DNA of 16,867 nt from Stramonita haemastoma (GCA_030674155.1 CM060317.1:48213626-48230492); one strand, 5' to 3'; shown: positions 7,594-16,303, counted from the first letter of the stretch. Made by a program: numbers and translations. Notes: a model not told the origin generated them from the sequence alone.

Positions 7594-7697
7594 TTTTATT
7601 TCCTCGCTAAGAACTCCGAGATTTACCAATGGTAAGATTTTGCGTATGATTATGACCACCATTACGCTAGTCGCATTCCATCTTCATGGATAATGTC
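7594..7697 (-). repeat. Element C, copy 2
   Basis: On the minus strand: GCTTAGACATTATCCATGAA, then GGAATGCGACTAGCGTAATG, GTGGTCAT, CATACGCAAAATCTTACCA and TCGGAGTTCTTAGCGAGGA. The order and spacing match copies at 5901, 8010 and 10552. It lies about 100 bases downstream, in minus sense, of the B copy at 7795-7962. Confidence 0.75.
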
Positions 7698-7794
7698 TAA
7701 GCATGACGCTAATATGCATGCGTTTTTTCTTTATATATATCCATTATGGATAAACAATTATATGTATATGTTGATTATCTATATGCACACATAT

Positions 7795-7962
7795 ATTTTT
7801 GTTATCCATTCTTACCAGCACGCATAGACCTACCTTCCGACAGACTGAACGGGTTTTAACGTTTGGGCAAGATGCTCTACGTGCATTCGTACACAGGGCC
7901 TAGATTATAGTCTAATCTGAAGGACTACCGGGGGAGTAGAGTCGGTAAAGATGTTAACTATA
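7795..7962 (-). repeat. SINE family B, diverged copy
   Basis: On the plus strand it reads TTTTAACGTTTGGGCAAGAT, GCTCTACGTGCATTCGTACA, CAGGGCCTAGATTATAGTCT and GGGGGAGTAGAGTCGGTA. These correspond to the reverse complement of the B core and the upstream GGGAGTGGAGTCAGTA region of 5585-5880. The 3' portion (CTACCTTCCGA, TACCAGCACGCATAG, ATCCATT) aligns with the end of the B copy at 11541. The head is absent or unrecognisable beyond 7962. Confidence 0.78.
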
Positions 7963-8009
7963 GATCTGCTCGAATCAATGACGAAATATATGAATATGAA
8001 ATGAGCGGT

Positions 8010-8132
8010 ATGCACACTAGATGTTTAGACATCATCCCCGAAGTCAAAATGCAGCTACCTTAATGGTGAGCAAGACCGGTCGCATACGCAAATGTCCTCC
8101 TTAGTGAACCTCACAGTTAAACCATGGAACAA
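8010..8132 (+). repeat. Element C, copy 3
   Basis: ATGTTTAGACATCATCCCCG, AAGTCAAAATGCAGCTACCT, TAATGGTGAGCAAGACCGGT, CGCATACGCAAA, CCTTAGTGAACCTCACAGTT and CCATGGAACAAAAAA. This is the clearest copy of the element. It is inverted relative to copy 2. Confidence 0.8.
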
Positions 8133-8139
8133 AAAAAAA

Positions 8140-8396
8140 ATGTTGCTATTAGAGTAGCGTTCTTCGAGAAGATGTTATCAAGGTAGTCTGATACTGCCAT
8201 GGGTTCTTTAGTGCATGTTAGATATTTGTAGACTCGATCGCTGTCTCAAACGAGTAGTATCGAGGATATAAACTTATGGATTAGTGTATAACCCAAGAAG
8301 AAAAAAAGCTCACATTCAAGGAGGTTTAAACCTGTGACCTTTCCTTATGTTGACAGATGTGTTAGCGCCGAGACCACTACCAATCTGCCGTGACCT
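8140..8396 (-). repeat. tRNA-like SINE, family E (diverged)
   Basis: On the minus strand the head is GGCAGATTGGTAGTGGTCTC, GGCGCTAACACATCTGTCA, then AGGTCACAGGTTTAAACCTC. The last has a box B-like GGTTTAAACC (8332-8323), where the CG of canonical GGTTCGAACC is TA. Downstream come GTTTGAGACAGCGATCGAG and CATGCACTAAAGAACCCATG, which parallel the GATGAGAC core and the AAGAACCCACGG block recalled for this superfamily. The family may be an old member of the group to which A and B belong. Boundaries are approximate. Confidence 0.62.
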
Positions 8397-8607
8397 TGGA
8401 TGTTTTGGGTTGTTTTTCTTCCCAGGAAAACAGCAGAGGACAAATTAATTTAATGGAGAATAGACAAATAGACAAACATTGTTAGTGCCTTCATAACCCA
8501 TTGTTCATAAGATCATCAAAATCAAGAGTATTGTCAGTCTCAGCTGCCGCTATTGTTATTATCGTATAACCCGGTGATTAACAGGAAAGGTTACATACAG
8601 GCGCTTC
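8397..8607. other. Unassigned DNA
   Basis: Mixed-composition stretch between SINE E and the tail of SINE A. No shared words or gene signals were found. Confidence 0.5.
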
Positions 8608-8612
8608 ATGGG

Positions 8613-8695
8613 GGATTGTATTGTAGCGTATTGTATTGTGTTATAGTGTATTGCTTTGTATTGTATTGCTTTGTGATGTATCATATTGCACCACT
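8613..8695. repeat. Degenerate (TATTG)n tail microsatellite
   Basis: Plus-strand TATTG pentamers with GCTTTG, TGTTA and TAGTG variants. On the minus strand these are (CAATA)n immediately 3' of SINE A, consistent with a retroposon tail. Confidence 0.8.
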
Positions 8696-8963
8696 TTAAG
8701 TCATGGCAGAGTTCTCTACCCAGGGGAGAGCGTGTCGCCACGAGAGCAGCACCACCCATTATCATTTTTCTTTTTCTGTCTGCAAGTACATTTGTTTCCC
8801 TACCAGAGTGGGCTTTTTCCCACATAGTTTTCCAAGAGACAACGCCATAGCTGCCACTGATCGCCAGATAATTATGTGTAACACACCCGACCTCAGGTAT
8901 CTCTCATCCAGACCACCATCACGGTCTAGTGGATGGGGGAAACGTTTTGGGCCCAAACGGGGA

Positions 8964-8995
8964 TCAAACCACCACACACTTCGAACCCGGACTTT
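8964..8995 (-). promoter_or_regulatory. Intact box B core in SINE A head
   Basis: The minus strand reads CCGGGTTCGAAGTG here. GGTTCGAA is the canonical invariant core of tRNA box B. The position given includes flanking bases. Confidence 0.65.
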
Positions 8996-9034
8996 GCGCT
9001 TTCTAGGCAGGTGCGTTACCTCTAGACAACCGAT

Positions 9035-9268
9035 TCAGTGATAGAAATGCAAGAGACGAGATATTTAGATTCGTGTAGGGAGTACCGAAGTATAGTAAGA
9101 CGGAGATGTACCGCGTAGGCCTACAGACGAATCCGGGGTCTTCCAAATCTCTTTTTCTCTTCCAGTGGATGAAGTTAAGCACTTCCTAGAAGTCCCAATC
9201 CTCCTTCCATCTTTCTTTCTTTTTTTTTTCTTTCTTTTCTTTTTCTTTATTATACTTTAGGTCGTTAC

Positions 9269-9270
<2 letters not shown>
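9035..9270. other. Unassigned DNA ending in a pyrimidine tract
   Basis: Mixed sequence with a 10-bp palindrome GTAGGCCTAC (about 9116-9125), then a T/C-rich run (9200-9255). No gene or retroposon is recognised. Confidence 0.5.

Positions 9271-9338
<68 letters not shown>
9271..9338. repeat. (TG)34 perfect microsatellite
   Basis: Uninterrupted TG run of about 68 bases, followed by GTGCGTGC variants. Confidence 0.97.
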
Positions 9339-9339
<1 letters not shown>

Positions 9340-9696
9340 TGGTGCGTGCGTGCGTGTGTGTGTGTTATATGTTGTGTTGTCTTTCTGTCTGTCTGTCTTT
9401 CTGTCTGTGTCTGTCTGGTCTGTCTGTTGTCTGTTGTCTTTCTGTATGTCTGTATGTGTCTGTACTGTATGTTTTGTGTGTTGTTGTGTATGTATGTATG
9501 TATGTATGTATGTATGTATGTATGTATGTTGTATGTATGTATGTATGTATGTATGTATGTATGTATGTATGTATGTATGTATGTATGTATGTATGCATGT
9601 ATGCATATATGCACGTATGTGTTGTATGTCTGCCTATCTATCTGTATGTTCTATGTCTTATGTCTGTATGTATGTGTGTAGACCACCCACTGAGTA
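9339..9696. repeat. (TGTC)-rich then (GTAT)n array
   Basis: TGCG and TGTG variants lead to TGTC/TTTC words (9380-9460), then a long TATG tetramer run (about 9489-9605). That run has one frame slip near 9530, where a TTG replaces TATG. It ends in TGCATATATGC and mixed TGTC/TATC words. Confidence 0.93.
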
Positions 9697-10091
9697 GTAC
9701 TAAAAGAAAATCCAATCATCTCTCTCAAAAGCCATAATCCTTTCCATCCTTCTTTTATACTCACATCTGAGCTGTGTACAAATGTATGCAGGCAGGCAGT
9801 CAGCAGTGCAACAGGGGAAGAAAAATGCAATTTCCCTTTGTTGATAATTATTTTTTTCTTTGTGTGATGCTGGAGTTGACCTTCTGATGATGCATGCAGG
9901 ACTAGAAGAAAAAATGGTCAGAATGACAGACAATAAATAGAAACATAGCGATAATAAAAAAAATAGAAAGAGGAAAAGAGAGACCAGAAAAAAACAAGCA
10001 AAGGACAACAAACTGCAACAAGAACAGCTACAATACAATAACAAACGACAAAAAAGCAGTTACCACCGCCAGCAGCGGCTGTCTACAATCA
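9697..10091. other. A-rich unassigned DNA
   Basis: A-rich plus strand with ACAA and AAAG words. No words shared with the retroposon families above and no credible coding pattern. Confidence 0.5.
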
Positions 10092-10133
10092 ATACGTCAT
10101 CATCATCACGTCATCATCATCATCATCATCATC

Positions 10134-10197
<64 letters not shown>
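10092..10197. repeat. (ATC)n microsatellite
   Basis: CAT/ATC trinucleotides with three short interruptions (CACG, CTC and ATTC). Confidence 0.95.
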
Positions 10198-10200
<3 letters not shown>

Positions 10201-10551
10201 CAAAAATCTACAACAAAAATCAACAAAAAAACCAGATCGGCAAGCCATGGCCTTGAAAACACAACAGCGATCTGTTATGAAAAGGTGAGGTCAAGTTGCT
10301 AATTTATGCGTTCGATCACCATTTATCCTAACTACTACCGTTACACTCCAAAGACCCGCTGTAATCATCAACACTAGCTTGTAGATTCAAGATTTTATTT
10401 TAAAAAAAAAACCCAAGGGGTACATGAAATTTGACAAAACCAATGCTTGCAGATATGGGGCGTGTGAAAAATACTGTGAACAAAATCATAACACAGATAA
10501 ATACAACAATACACATTTTTTTAAAACAACAACCATGCCTATCTTTACTAC
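10198..10551. other. A/T-rich unassigned DNA with a possible retroposon end
   Basis: Contains GATTCAAGATTTTATTTT, an A run, then GGGGTACATGAAATTT at 10386-10432. This layout resembles 7132-7180 and may be a minus-strand retroposon 3' end. The rest is unassigned. Confidence 0.4.
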
Positions 10552-10665
10552 ATATTAAGGACAACATTCCTAGAGTCAGACTGCGGCTACCTAAAGAGTG
10601 GGTGAAATAAAGTGGAAGACACACACTCTGACCATTGATGAAACTCAAAGCTCTGGCCGGGAAGG
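10552..10665 (+). repeat. Element C, copy 4 (diverged)
   Basis: TTAAGGACAACATTCCTAGA, GTCAGACTGCGGCTACCTAA, AGAGTGGGTGAAATAAAGTG and CTCAAAGCTCTGGCCGGGAA follow the order of the other copies, but CATACGCA-type words are degraded. It is the oldest-looking copy. Confidence 0.6.
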
Positions 10666-10719
10666 AGAGAAAAAATAAAAACAATACGTCAGAATTTAGT
10701 AACGATACAGAAACAGCTA

Positions 10720-10870
10720 CCCCCCCCCCAAACAACAACAACACAACAAACAAAAAACCAAGCAACCAACACATCAAAATTAACAATAACAACAACACCA
10801 CAACCAGAAGCAACACGCAGTAAGCAGAACAATATCAACAACATTAGCACAACACCACGAAAAGTAGTAA
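10720..10870. repeat. C10 run and degenerate (AAC)n
   Basis: A run of ten C (10720-10729) followed by AAC/ACA-rich sequence with CCA, GCA and TAAC variants. Confidence 0.8.
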
Positions 10871-10947
10871 GGACATCAAAGCTGATTTCTAGTCAATTAC
10901 AACAGTGTCCCCCTAACCACAAATGACATAAAAAGATCAACCCAAAA

Positions 10948-11200
10948 GATAGACAGACATTCAGTCAGGCAGGACGAAAAGACAGACAAAAGACAGCGAC
11001 AACACAGACACCACAGAACAAACAGACACACACAGACACACCAGATCAGACGACAGACAGCAGCAGAAAACACACACACACACAACACACACACACAACA
11101 CACACACACACACACACACAACAGACAGCGACAGCGACAAGCAGACACACCAGCAGAGACAGACAGATACACAGACAAAAGACAGACAGAACAGACAGAC
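10948..11200. repeat. (CAGA)/(CA)n degenerate array
   Basis: CAGA tetramers and CA dinucleotides with CAGCGACA and ACAAAAGACAG variants. Confidence 0.88.
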
Positions 11201-11429
11201 AAGACAGCAACTTGACAACGCTTTTGCCAAAGCAGCTGAAGGGAAGCCCTATGCATTGGGCACACACAAGTCATAATCCCAATCCTCCACTTTATCTTCT
11301 TCATCATGGTCTATGCCCTCGCCTCCTTTTTTTTCCTCTGACCAATACCAAGAAGGAGCAGAGAGGAAAATGACGTACACGTAGGGGGGTGACTTCAGCT
11401 GGAAAGGATTAGTGGTGGAGGAGAAGAGG
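11201..11429. other. Unassigned DNA
   Basis: Mixed sequence between two simple-repeat blocks. No gene or retroposon words recognised. Confidence 0.45.
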
Positions 11430-11536
11430 GATTATATTTATTATATATTGATATTATTATTATATTGATTATTATTATTATTATATTATTATTATATTAT
11501 TATTTATTGATATCATCATTATTATTATTATTATTA
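11430..11536. repeat. (ATT)n microsatellite at the tail of a SINE
   Basis: ATT/TTA trinucleotides with GATAT and TTGAT variants. It abuts the 3' end of the minus-strand SINE B at 11541, so on the minus strand it forms an (AAT)n tail. Confidence 0.92.
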
Positions 11537-11540
11537 AATC

Positions 11541-11767
11541 TTTATATCGAGGATAATGGAATAGGCACTCATGTGCTTTTTTTTCATCCAGTCCCCGTGT
11601 GTATGCAGTTTTGTAAATCTTGTCATCTATTCCCACCGGCACACAATGGCCTACTCTTACGAAAAGCGGAACAACAGGATTTAACGTGTGCGCAAGATGT
11701 TCTGCGTGCGTTCGCACACGGGGCCTCGGTTTACAGTCTCATCCGAAAGACTTTTGGGGAGAGTGGA
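11541..11767 (-). repeat. SINE family B, copy truncated by assembly gap
   Basis: The plus strand carries TCGAGGATAATGGAATAGGC, AGTCCCCGTGTGTATGCAG, GGCCTACTCTTACGAAAAGC, ACAACAGGATTTAACGTGTG, GCAAGATGTTCTGCGTGCG and CACGGGGCCTCGGTTTACAG. This is the reverse complement of the B consensus and very close to 5232-5430. TCTCATCCGAAAGACTTTTG and GGGGAGAGTGGA follow, after which the element enters the N run. Its tRNA-like head is therefore missing from the assembly, not necessarily from the genome. Confidence 0.9.
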
Positions 11768-11867
11768 NNNNNNNNNNNNNNNNNNNNNNNNNNNNNNNNN
11801 NNNNNNNNNNNNNNNNNNNNNNNNNNNNNNNNNNNNNNNNNNNNNNNNNNNNNNNNNNNNNNNNNNN
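11768..11867. other. Assembly gap, 100 N
   Basis: A run of exactly 100 N between a SINE and a CA repeat. A round length is typical of a placeholder of unknown size, so flanking distances across it should not be trusted. Frames that cross it are meaningless. Confidence 0.98.
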
Positions 11868-11923
11868 CAAATACACACACACACACACTGACACACACGT
11901 ACCCCCCTCTCCACGCACACAAC

Positions 11924-12008
<85 letters not shown>

Positions 12009-12042
12009 ACACCCCTCCCCACCCCCCCATACACACACATAG
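11868..12042. repeat. (CA)n array
   Basis: CA repeats on both sides of a short CCCCCCTCTCCACGC insert. The main uninterrupted CA run is about 11926-12006 and is followed by C-rich sequence. Confidence 0.96.
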
Positions 12043-12318
12043 AGCAGCAGCTCATTCTATGTTGACTGTTATTTTCAAGATGAAAGAGAATCCTGGAGCT
12101 GCTACTAGTGTGTGGCAAGGATCTTTCCTAAGCTAATCTGTCTGGTGGGGTTACAGCAAGGCTTCAGAACCAGGCCACAAGACAGATCCTCGGGGTCAAC
12201 CTTTCCCATCCCTGTCTCCATTCCATCTCTGTCTTTCTCCCTGCCTGTCTGCCAATAGTATTAATCCTCAAATGCCTGTCTTCCCTTTCTTTGCTGTCTG
12301 TAAGTTTTTTCTCTGAAT
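12043..12318. other. Unassigned DNA
   Basis: Mixed-composition stretch. Short open frames exist but none shows a recognisable domain. No retroposon words are shared with the rest of the window. Confidence 0.45.
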
Positions 12319-12319
12319 T

Positions 12320-12498
<179 letters not shown>

Positions 12499-12775
12499 GT
12501 CTATCTCTCTCTATATATCTCTCTCTCTATCTCTCTATGTCTTTCTCTCTTTATCTATCTCTCTCTATCTCTCTATCTCTCTATCCCTCTATCCCTCTAT
12601 CGCTATCTCTCTATCTCTCTATCTCTCTATCTATCTCTCTATCTCTCTATCTATCTGTGTGTCTGTGTGTCTGTGTGTCTGTGTGTCTAACTGTCTGTCT
12701 ATTTATCTAAATATCTATCTATCTTTCTATTCCTACACACATACACACACACATACACACACATCTTGACGTTAA
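12499..12775. repeat. Mixed (TCTA)/(TC)/(TGTC)/(CA) repeat DNA
   Basis: Imperfect TCTA and TCTC words, a short TGTC/TGTG block (about 12655-12705), ATCT again, then CA repeats (about 12735-12762). Confidence 0.9.
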
Positions 12776-12804
12776 ACTGAAGAACAACAACATACACACA
12801 CATA

Positions 12805-12853
12805 CCCCCCCCCCATATATATATATATATCTATATATATATCTATATATATA

Positions 12854-12919
<66 letters not shown>

Positions 12920-12931
12920 ATATATATATAC
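12805..12931. repeat. C10 run and (AT)n array
   Basis: C10 at 12805-12814 followed by AT repeats with CTATATAT interruptions early and one TTA break near 12909. The AT run is self-complementary and could extrude as a cruciform. Confidence 0.95.
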
Positions 12932-13150
12932 ATTGGTGTCTGATGTCATCTATAGAGACGTGTGTCACGTTATTCCGCTGGCAATTTGACATAGAGGACA
13001 AATCATGACATTTTTGCACTTACTCTACAAACAAAAGCTGGCCAATGCAAAGATGGAATGTCAGTAAAAGTGAGGCAGAGAGGAGCAGACAGAAAAAGAC
13101 AGAGGAAAGAGGAGGAAGAATAGGAGCAGGCGGCTGGGGGAAGAAGAGGA
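12932..13150. other. Unassigned DNA
   Basis: Mixed sequence that becomes purine-rich to the right. No gene or retroposon recognised. Confidence 0.45.
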
Positions 13151-13400
13151 GAAGAAAAATGCAAAAAAGAAGTAGAAAACATAGATGAAGAATGCGCAGG
13201 AGAAGTAGAACGAAAAAAAAGGCAAGGAAGAATGCGAAGAATACAAAAAATGCGACGACGACTACGACGACGACGGAGAAGAAGAAGAAGAAGAAGAAGA
13301 AGAAGAAGAAGAAGAAGAAGAAGAAGAAGAAGAAGAAAGAAGAAGAAGAAGAAGAAGTAGAAGAAGAAGAAGAACAACAACAACAACAAAAAGAACAACA
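13151..13400. repeat. Purine-rich block with (GAC)n-(GAA)n-(AAC)n trinucleotide succession
   Basis: Degenerate AAGAATGCGAAGA words (13180-13250) precede GAC units (about 13253-13275), about 33 GAA units with a few interruptions (13276-13375) and AAC units (about 13373-13400). The GAA tract is a homopurine mirror repeat able to form triplex DNA. Phe/Leu-rich and Glu/Lys-rich frames are artefacts. Confidence 0.93.
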
Positions 13401-13435
13401 AGAAGAACAAGAAGACAAATGTTTAAAAAAAAATG

Positions 13436-13547
13436 CAAAGAAGAGAGAGAAGAGAGAGAGAGGAGAGAGAGAGAGAGAGGAGGAGAGGAGAGAGAGAGAG
13501 AGAGAGAGACAGAGAGACAGAGAGGACAGAGAGACAGAGAGACAGAG

Positions 13548-13635
<88 letters not shown>

Positions 13636-13677
13636 GACAGAGACAGAGACAGAGACAGAGACAGAGAGACAGAGAGA
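13436..13677. repeat. (GA)n/(GAGACA)n array, two cycles
   Basis: GA then GAGACA, then GA again and GAGACA again. The right border reads AGAGACAGAGAGAAT, very similar to the border of the array ending near 16396. Confidence 0.95.
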
Positions 13678-14090
13678 ATCAATGTCCACATAGAGCAAAG
13701 CGTGTTTGATCTGACAGCCGACGTTGATGAATCTAATATTGTATTTCTTTTTGAAAGTGTTCAGTAGTGTTCATTTTTGTTTGTTCATCTTTGTTGCTGA
13801 TCTATTACTTGACTTCTATTCTCACTTCTTTCTTCTTCAAATGATGCTTATTTTCTCATTACTTCGTTTTATTTGGTGTGTCCAATAATTATCAACATTA
13901 GTTTAAGTCTACAATATCTCTGTCGACATCTAAGAGTAAAAATTGATAATGATGAGAGAAAGAGAACAACTAAGAAAACTTTGGGAAAAATCATGCAACA
14001 AAAAGAATTACAGATAATATATAAACAAAACTACCTAAATTTGCATGGAGGAAAAAAAAAGGACGCCAGTTACTAAACAGTAAAAGGAAA
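13678..14090. other. A/T-rich unassigned DNA
   Basis: The longest non-repetitive stretch of the right half, A/T-rich. A 67-codon open frame (13873-14076) has no recognisable domain and is unlikely to be a gene. Confidence 0.5.
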
Positions 14091-14317
14091 CCAAAAAAAA
14101 AAGTAAAATAAAGGAAAAGATTGGTCCAGAAGAATTGTTGGTAGTGAAAATCAGTGAAGAAAAAAGTAGAGAGGCAAGGACATTATATACAAATAAAAAT
14201 GATATGCCAATGATAAAAACAACTGCTCAGACAATTTTCAAAGCAAAATTAGAACAATGAACCTTACTACATAACAGCTATATAAACAGTTTAAAATACT
14301 GAAAGCAATAAGAAAAA

Positions 14318-14760
14318 CGCACAGAAGAATGCAAAGATGAAAATGCGAAGAAAATGAAGAAGAAAGCAAAGAAGAAGATGAAGAAGAATAAAAAGAGGAA
14401 GAAGAACACAAAGAAGAAGAAGAATGCAAAGAGGAAGAAGAACACAAAGAAGAAGAAGAATGCAAAGAGGAAGAAGAACACAAAGAAGAAGAAGAATGCA
14501 AAGAGGAAGAAGAACACAAAGAAGAAGAAGAATGCAAAGAGGAAGAAGAACACAAAGAAGAAGAAGAATGCAAAGAGGAAGAAGAACACAACGAAGAAGA
14601 AGTGGAATGCAATGAAGAATGTAAAAAAGAATACAAAGAAGAAGAAGAAAAAGAACACTAACAACAACAACAACAGAAACAGGAACAAGAACAAGAAGAA
14701 TACTAAGAAAAAGAATGCAAAGACCACAAAAAATGCAAAGATAAACAACAAAAAAGACAC
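14318..14760. repeat. A/G-rich block with a 36-bp minisatellite core
   Basis: TGCAAAGAGG starts at 14425, 14461, 14497, 14533 and 14569, an exact 36-bp period. Near-perfect copies run from about 14390 to 14592, with degenerate related words on both sides. The period is 12 codons, so all frames repeat in register and stay open. One plus-strand frame (14354-14935) gives Lys/Asn/Arg-rich 12-residue repeats, but nothing else supports a gene. The 36-mer is itself built from GAA and GCAAAG words. Confidence 0.92.
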
Positions 14761-15121
14761 AGAAAAAAACAAACTCGTGTATCTTCACAACTCAAAAGAA
14801 AAACGAGGGAAAAGGGGTGATAGAGAGAGAGAGAAAGAAAACTCGCCCGAAGTGTCCATGTTCAAAGCTAAGGGAAGACAAAAAAGTCAGACATCGCTAT
14901 TAAAATCAGCTCCGTTTTCGTCAACAGAGATGTGACTTATGGAAATCCTCCAGACCCCGAGAAGCAAAAAAGGGTATCTTTCATTGATCTTCCTCAAAGT
15001 CTAGCAGTCTCATAGTTCAGACTTTTTCCACCCACTACCAACACCACCAGCCTTTAATGTTCACACTGATCACACTTCTGTCATCGATATGAGCAGACCC
15101 TTGACACTGGCCCACCTCATG
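14761..15121. other. Unassigned DNA
   Basis: Mixed sequence after the minisatellite with one short GA run near 14823. No gene, RNA or retroposon words recognised. Confidence 0.5.
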
Positions 15122-15187
15122 ACGGAGACACAGACAGACAGACAGAGAGACAGATAGAGAGACAGACAGAGAGACAGACAGACAGAT
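15122..15187. repeat. Short (GACA)/(GAGACA) array
   Basis: GACA and GAGACAGA units flanked by unassigned DNA. It has no preceding pure GA tract. Confidence 0.88.
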
Positions 15188-15356
15188 ATCCAATAAGAGT
15201 CCTCCTGGCTGCAGAGACTACTAAATCCTAGACAGACTAATGGCTTTTATTGTAGTGTCTGATTTCACCCACACAGACATGTTCGGGCTCATCGACTGAT
15301 TATGTTGACCAGGAGACATGATTCAGTTTCTGCTTAAGCCAGGTGGAATCCTCTCT
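15188..15356. other. Unassigned DNA
   Basis: Mixed sequence between two simple-repeat blocks. Nothing can be assigned. Confidence 0.4.
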
Positions 15357-15365
15357 CCCCCCATT

Positions 15366-15434
<69 letters not shown>

Positions 15435-15500
15435 CCCCCCTCTCTGTCTGTGTCTCCCTGTGTCTCTGTCTCTGTCTCCGTTTCTCTCTCTATCTGTGTG
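15366..15500. repeat. C11-(TC)n-C9 then (TCTG) array
   Basis: C run at 15366-15376, an uninterrupted TC tract at 15377-15431, a second C run at 15432-15440, then TCTG/TCTC mixtures. It lies opposite a GA array that starts about 35 bases further on. Confidence 0.94.
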
Positions 15501-15531
15501 TGTAATGAGAATGAGGTCCCTTAAAAAAGCC

Positions 15532-15533
<2 letters not shown>

Positions 15534-15615
<82 letters not shown>

Positions 15616-15640
15616 AGAGAAGAGGAAGAGAGAGAGAGAG

Positions 15641-15679
<39 letters not shown>

Positions 15680-15861
15680 GGCAGAGGCAGAGGCAGAGAC
15701 AGACAGAAACAGACTGACAGAGACAGACAGAGACAGACAGACCGACATACAGAGACATACAGACAGAAAAAGGCAAAGAGAGACAGAGACATACAGAGAT
15801 AGAGACAGAGACAGACAGAGACAGAGACAGACAGAGACAGAGAGACAGAGAGAAAGAGAGC
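15534..15861. repeat. (GA)n then (GACA)n then (GAGACA)n array
   Basis: GA tract to about 15640, then about ten GACA units (15645-15678), GGCAGA units, and GACAGA/GAGACA mixtures to 15861. Confidence 0.95.
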
Positions 15862-16220
15862 TTGTGCGGTCTATTCAATAATGGCTTGGGAGGATTATCG
15901 TATTGTCTTTCCTCTGAGGGCCTTTCTTTGCCTCTGTATCCAATCTGACTTACTCATTCTTTTTCTTCTTTTTACTTTGTTTGTTTTTCATTACATCTAT
16001 GTGACAGCTACATTTGCATTGGGAAGAATAACAAACAACATTGTTGATGACATAATCATATAGACATTTTAGAGATCAATTTGAAGAAAAAAAACCACGC
16101 AAAGAATAAAAAAAACAACAACCACATTACAGAAACGAAAAAAAAACAAACCCAAAGTAAAAACGTAAACCCAAAAAAGCGAAAGAAAGAAAAAATATAA
16201 AGGGAAGAAAGAAGAAAAAA
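15862..16220. other. Unassigned DNA, A-rich to the right
   Basis: Mixed sequence (15862-16075) followed by an A-rich plus strand (16080-16220) with AAAAAC and AAAG words. No gene signal. Confidence 0.5.
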
Positions 16221-16221
16221 T

Positions 16222-16223
16222 AC

Positions 16224-16291
<68 letters not shown>

Positions 16292-16303
16292 GAGAGAGAG
16301 AGC

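Larger units (their letters stand above)
8608..9034 (-). repeat. SINE family A, near full-length copy with pentanucleotide tail
   Basis: On the minus strand the head has CGGTTGTCTAGAGGTAACGC, CTGCCTAGAAAGCGCAAAGT and CCGGGTTCGAAGTGTGTGG, where GGTTCGAA is an intact box B core. GTGGTTTGATCCCCGTTTGG and GATGGTGGTCTGGATGAGAG follow. The core region then reads GGTGTGTTACACATAATTAT and CTTGGAAAACTATGTGGGAA, matching 6891-6998. Further 3' come ATGGGTGGTGCTGCTCTCGT, GGCGACACGCTCTCCCCTGG and GTAGAGAACTCTGCC, then a degenerate (CAATA)n tail (about 8690-8608). I recall a similar GGGTGGCGCTG and CGCTCTCCCTGGGGAGAG block as a common molluscan SINE 3' region. The length, about 425 bp, fits a complete composite SINE. 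Confidence 0.85.

Noticed and set aside
7741..7812. MITE-like inverted repeat (ATGGATAAACAA against TTGTTATCCAT)
   Set aside because: One arm aligns with the 3' part of SINE B (AATAGATGACAA-type sequence), so the pairing is probably chance in A/T-rich DNA.
10310..10365. Another tRNA-like head (CCTAACTACTACCGTTACACTC)
   Set aside because: It weakly resembles the B head, but spacing is off, box B is missing and no core follows.
12055..12140. Possible exon with a short open frame
   Set aside because: The frame is short, joins the CA array upstream, and has no recognisable protein similarity or clear splice signals.
14390..14592. CRISPR-like array from regular 36-bp spacing
   Set aside because: The whole unit is repeated with no variable spacer. 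The context is eukaryotic simple-sequence DNA.
14354..14935. Lys/Asn-rich repeat protein with a 12-residue period
   Set aside because: A 36-bp satellite keeps any stop-free frame open. The minus strand is open in several frames as well, and the flanks look like degenerate repeat, so no gene was called.
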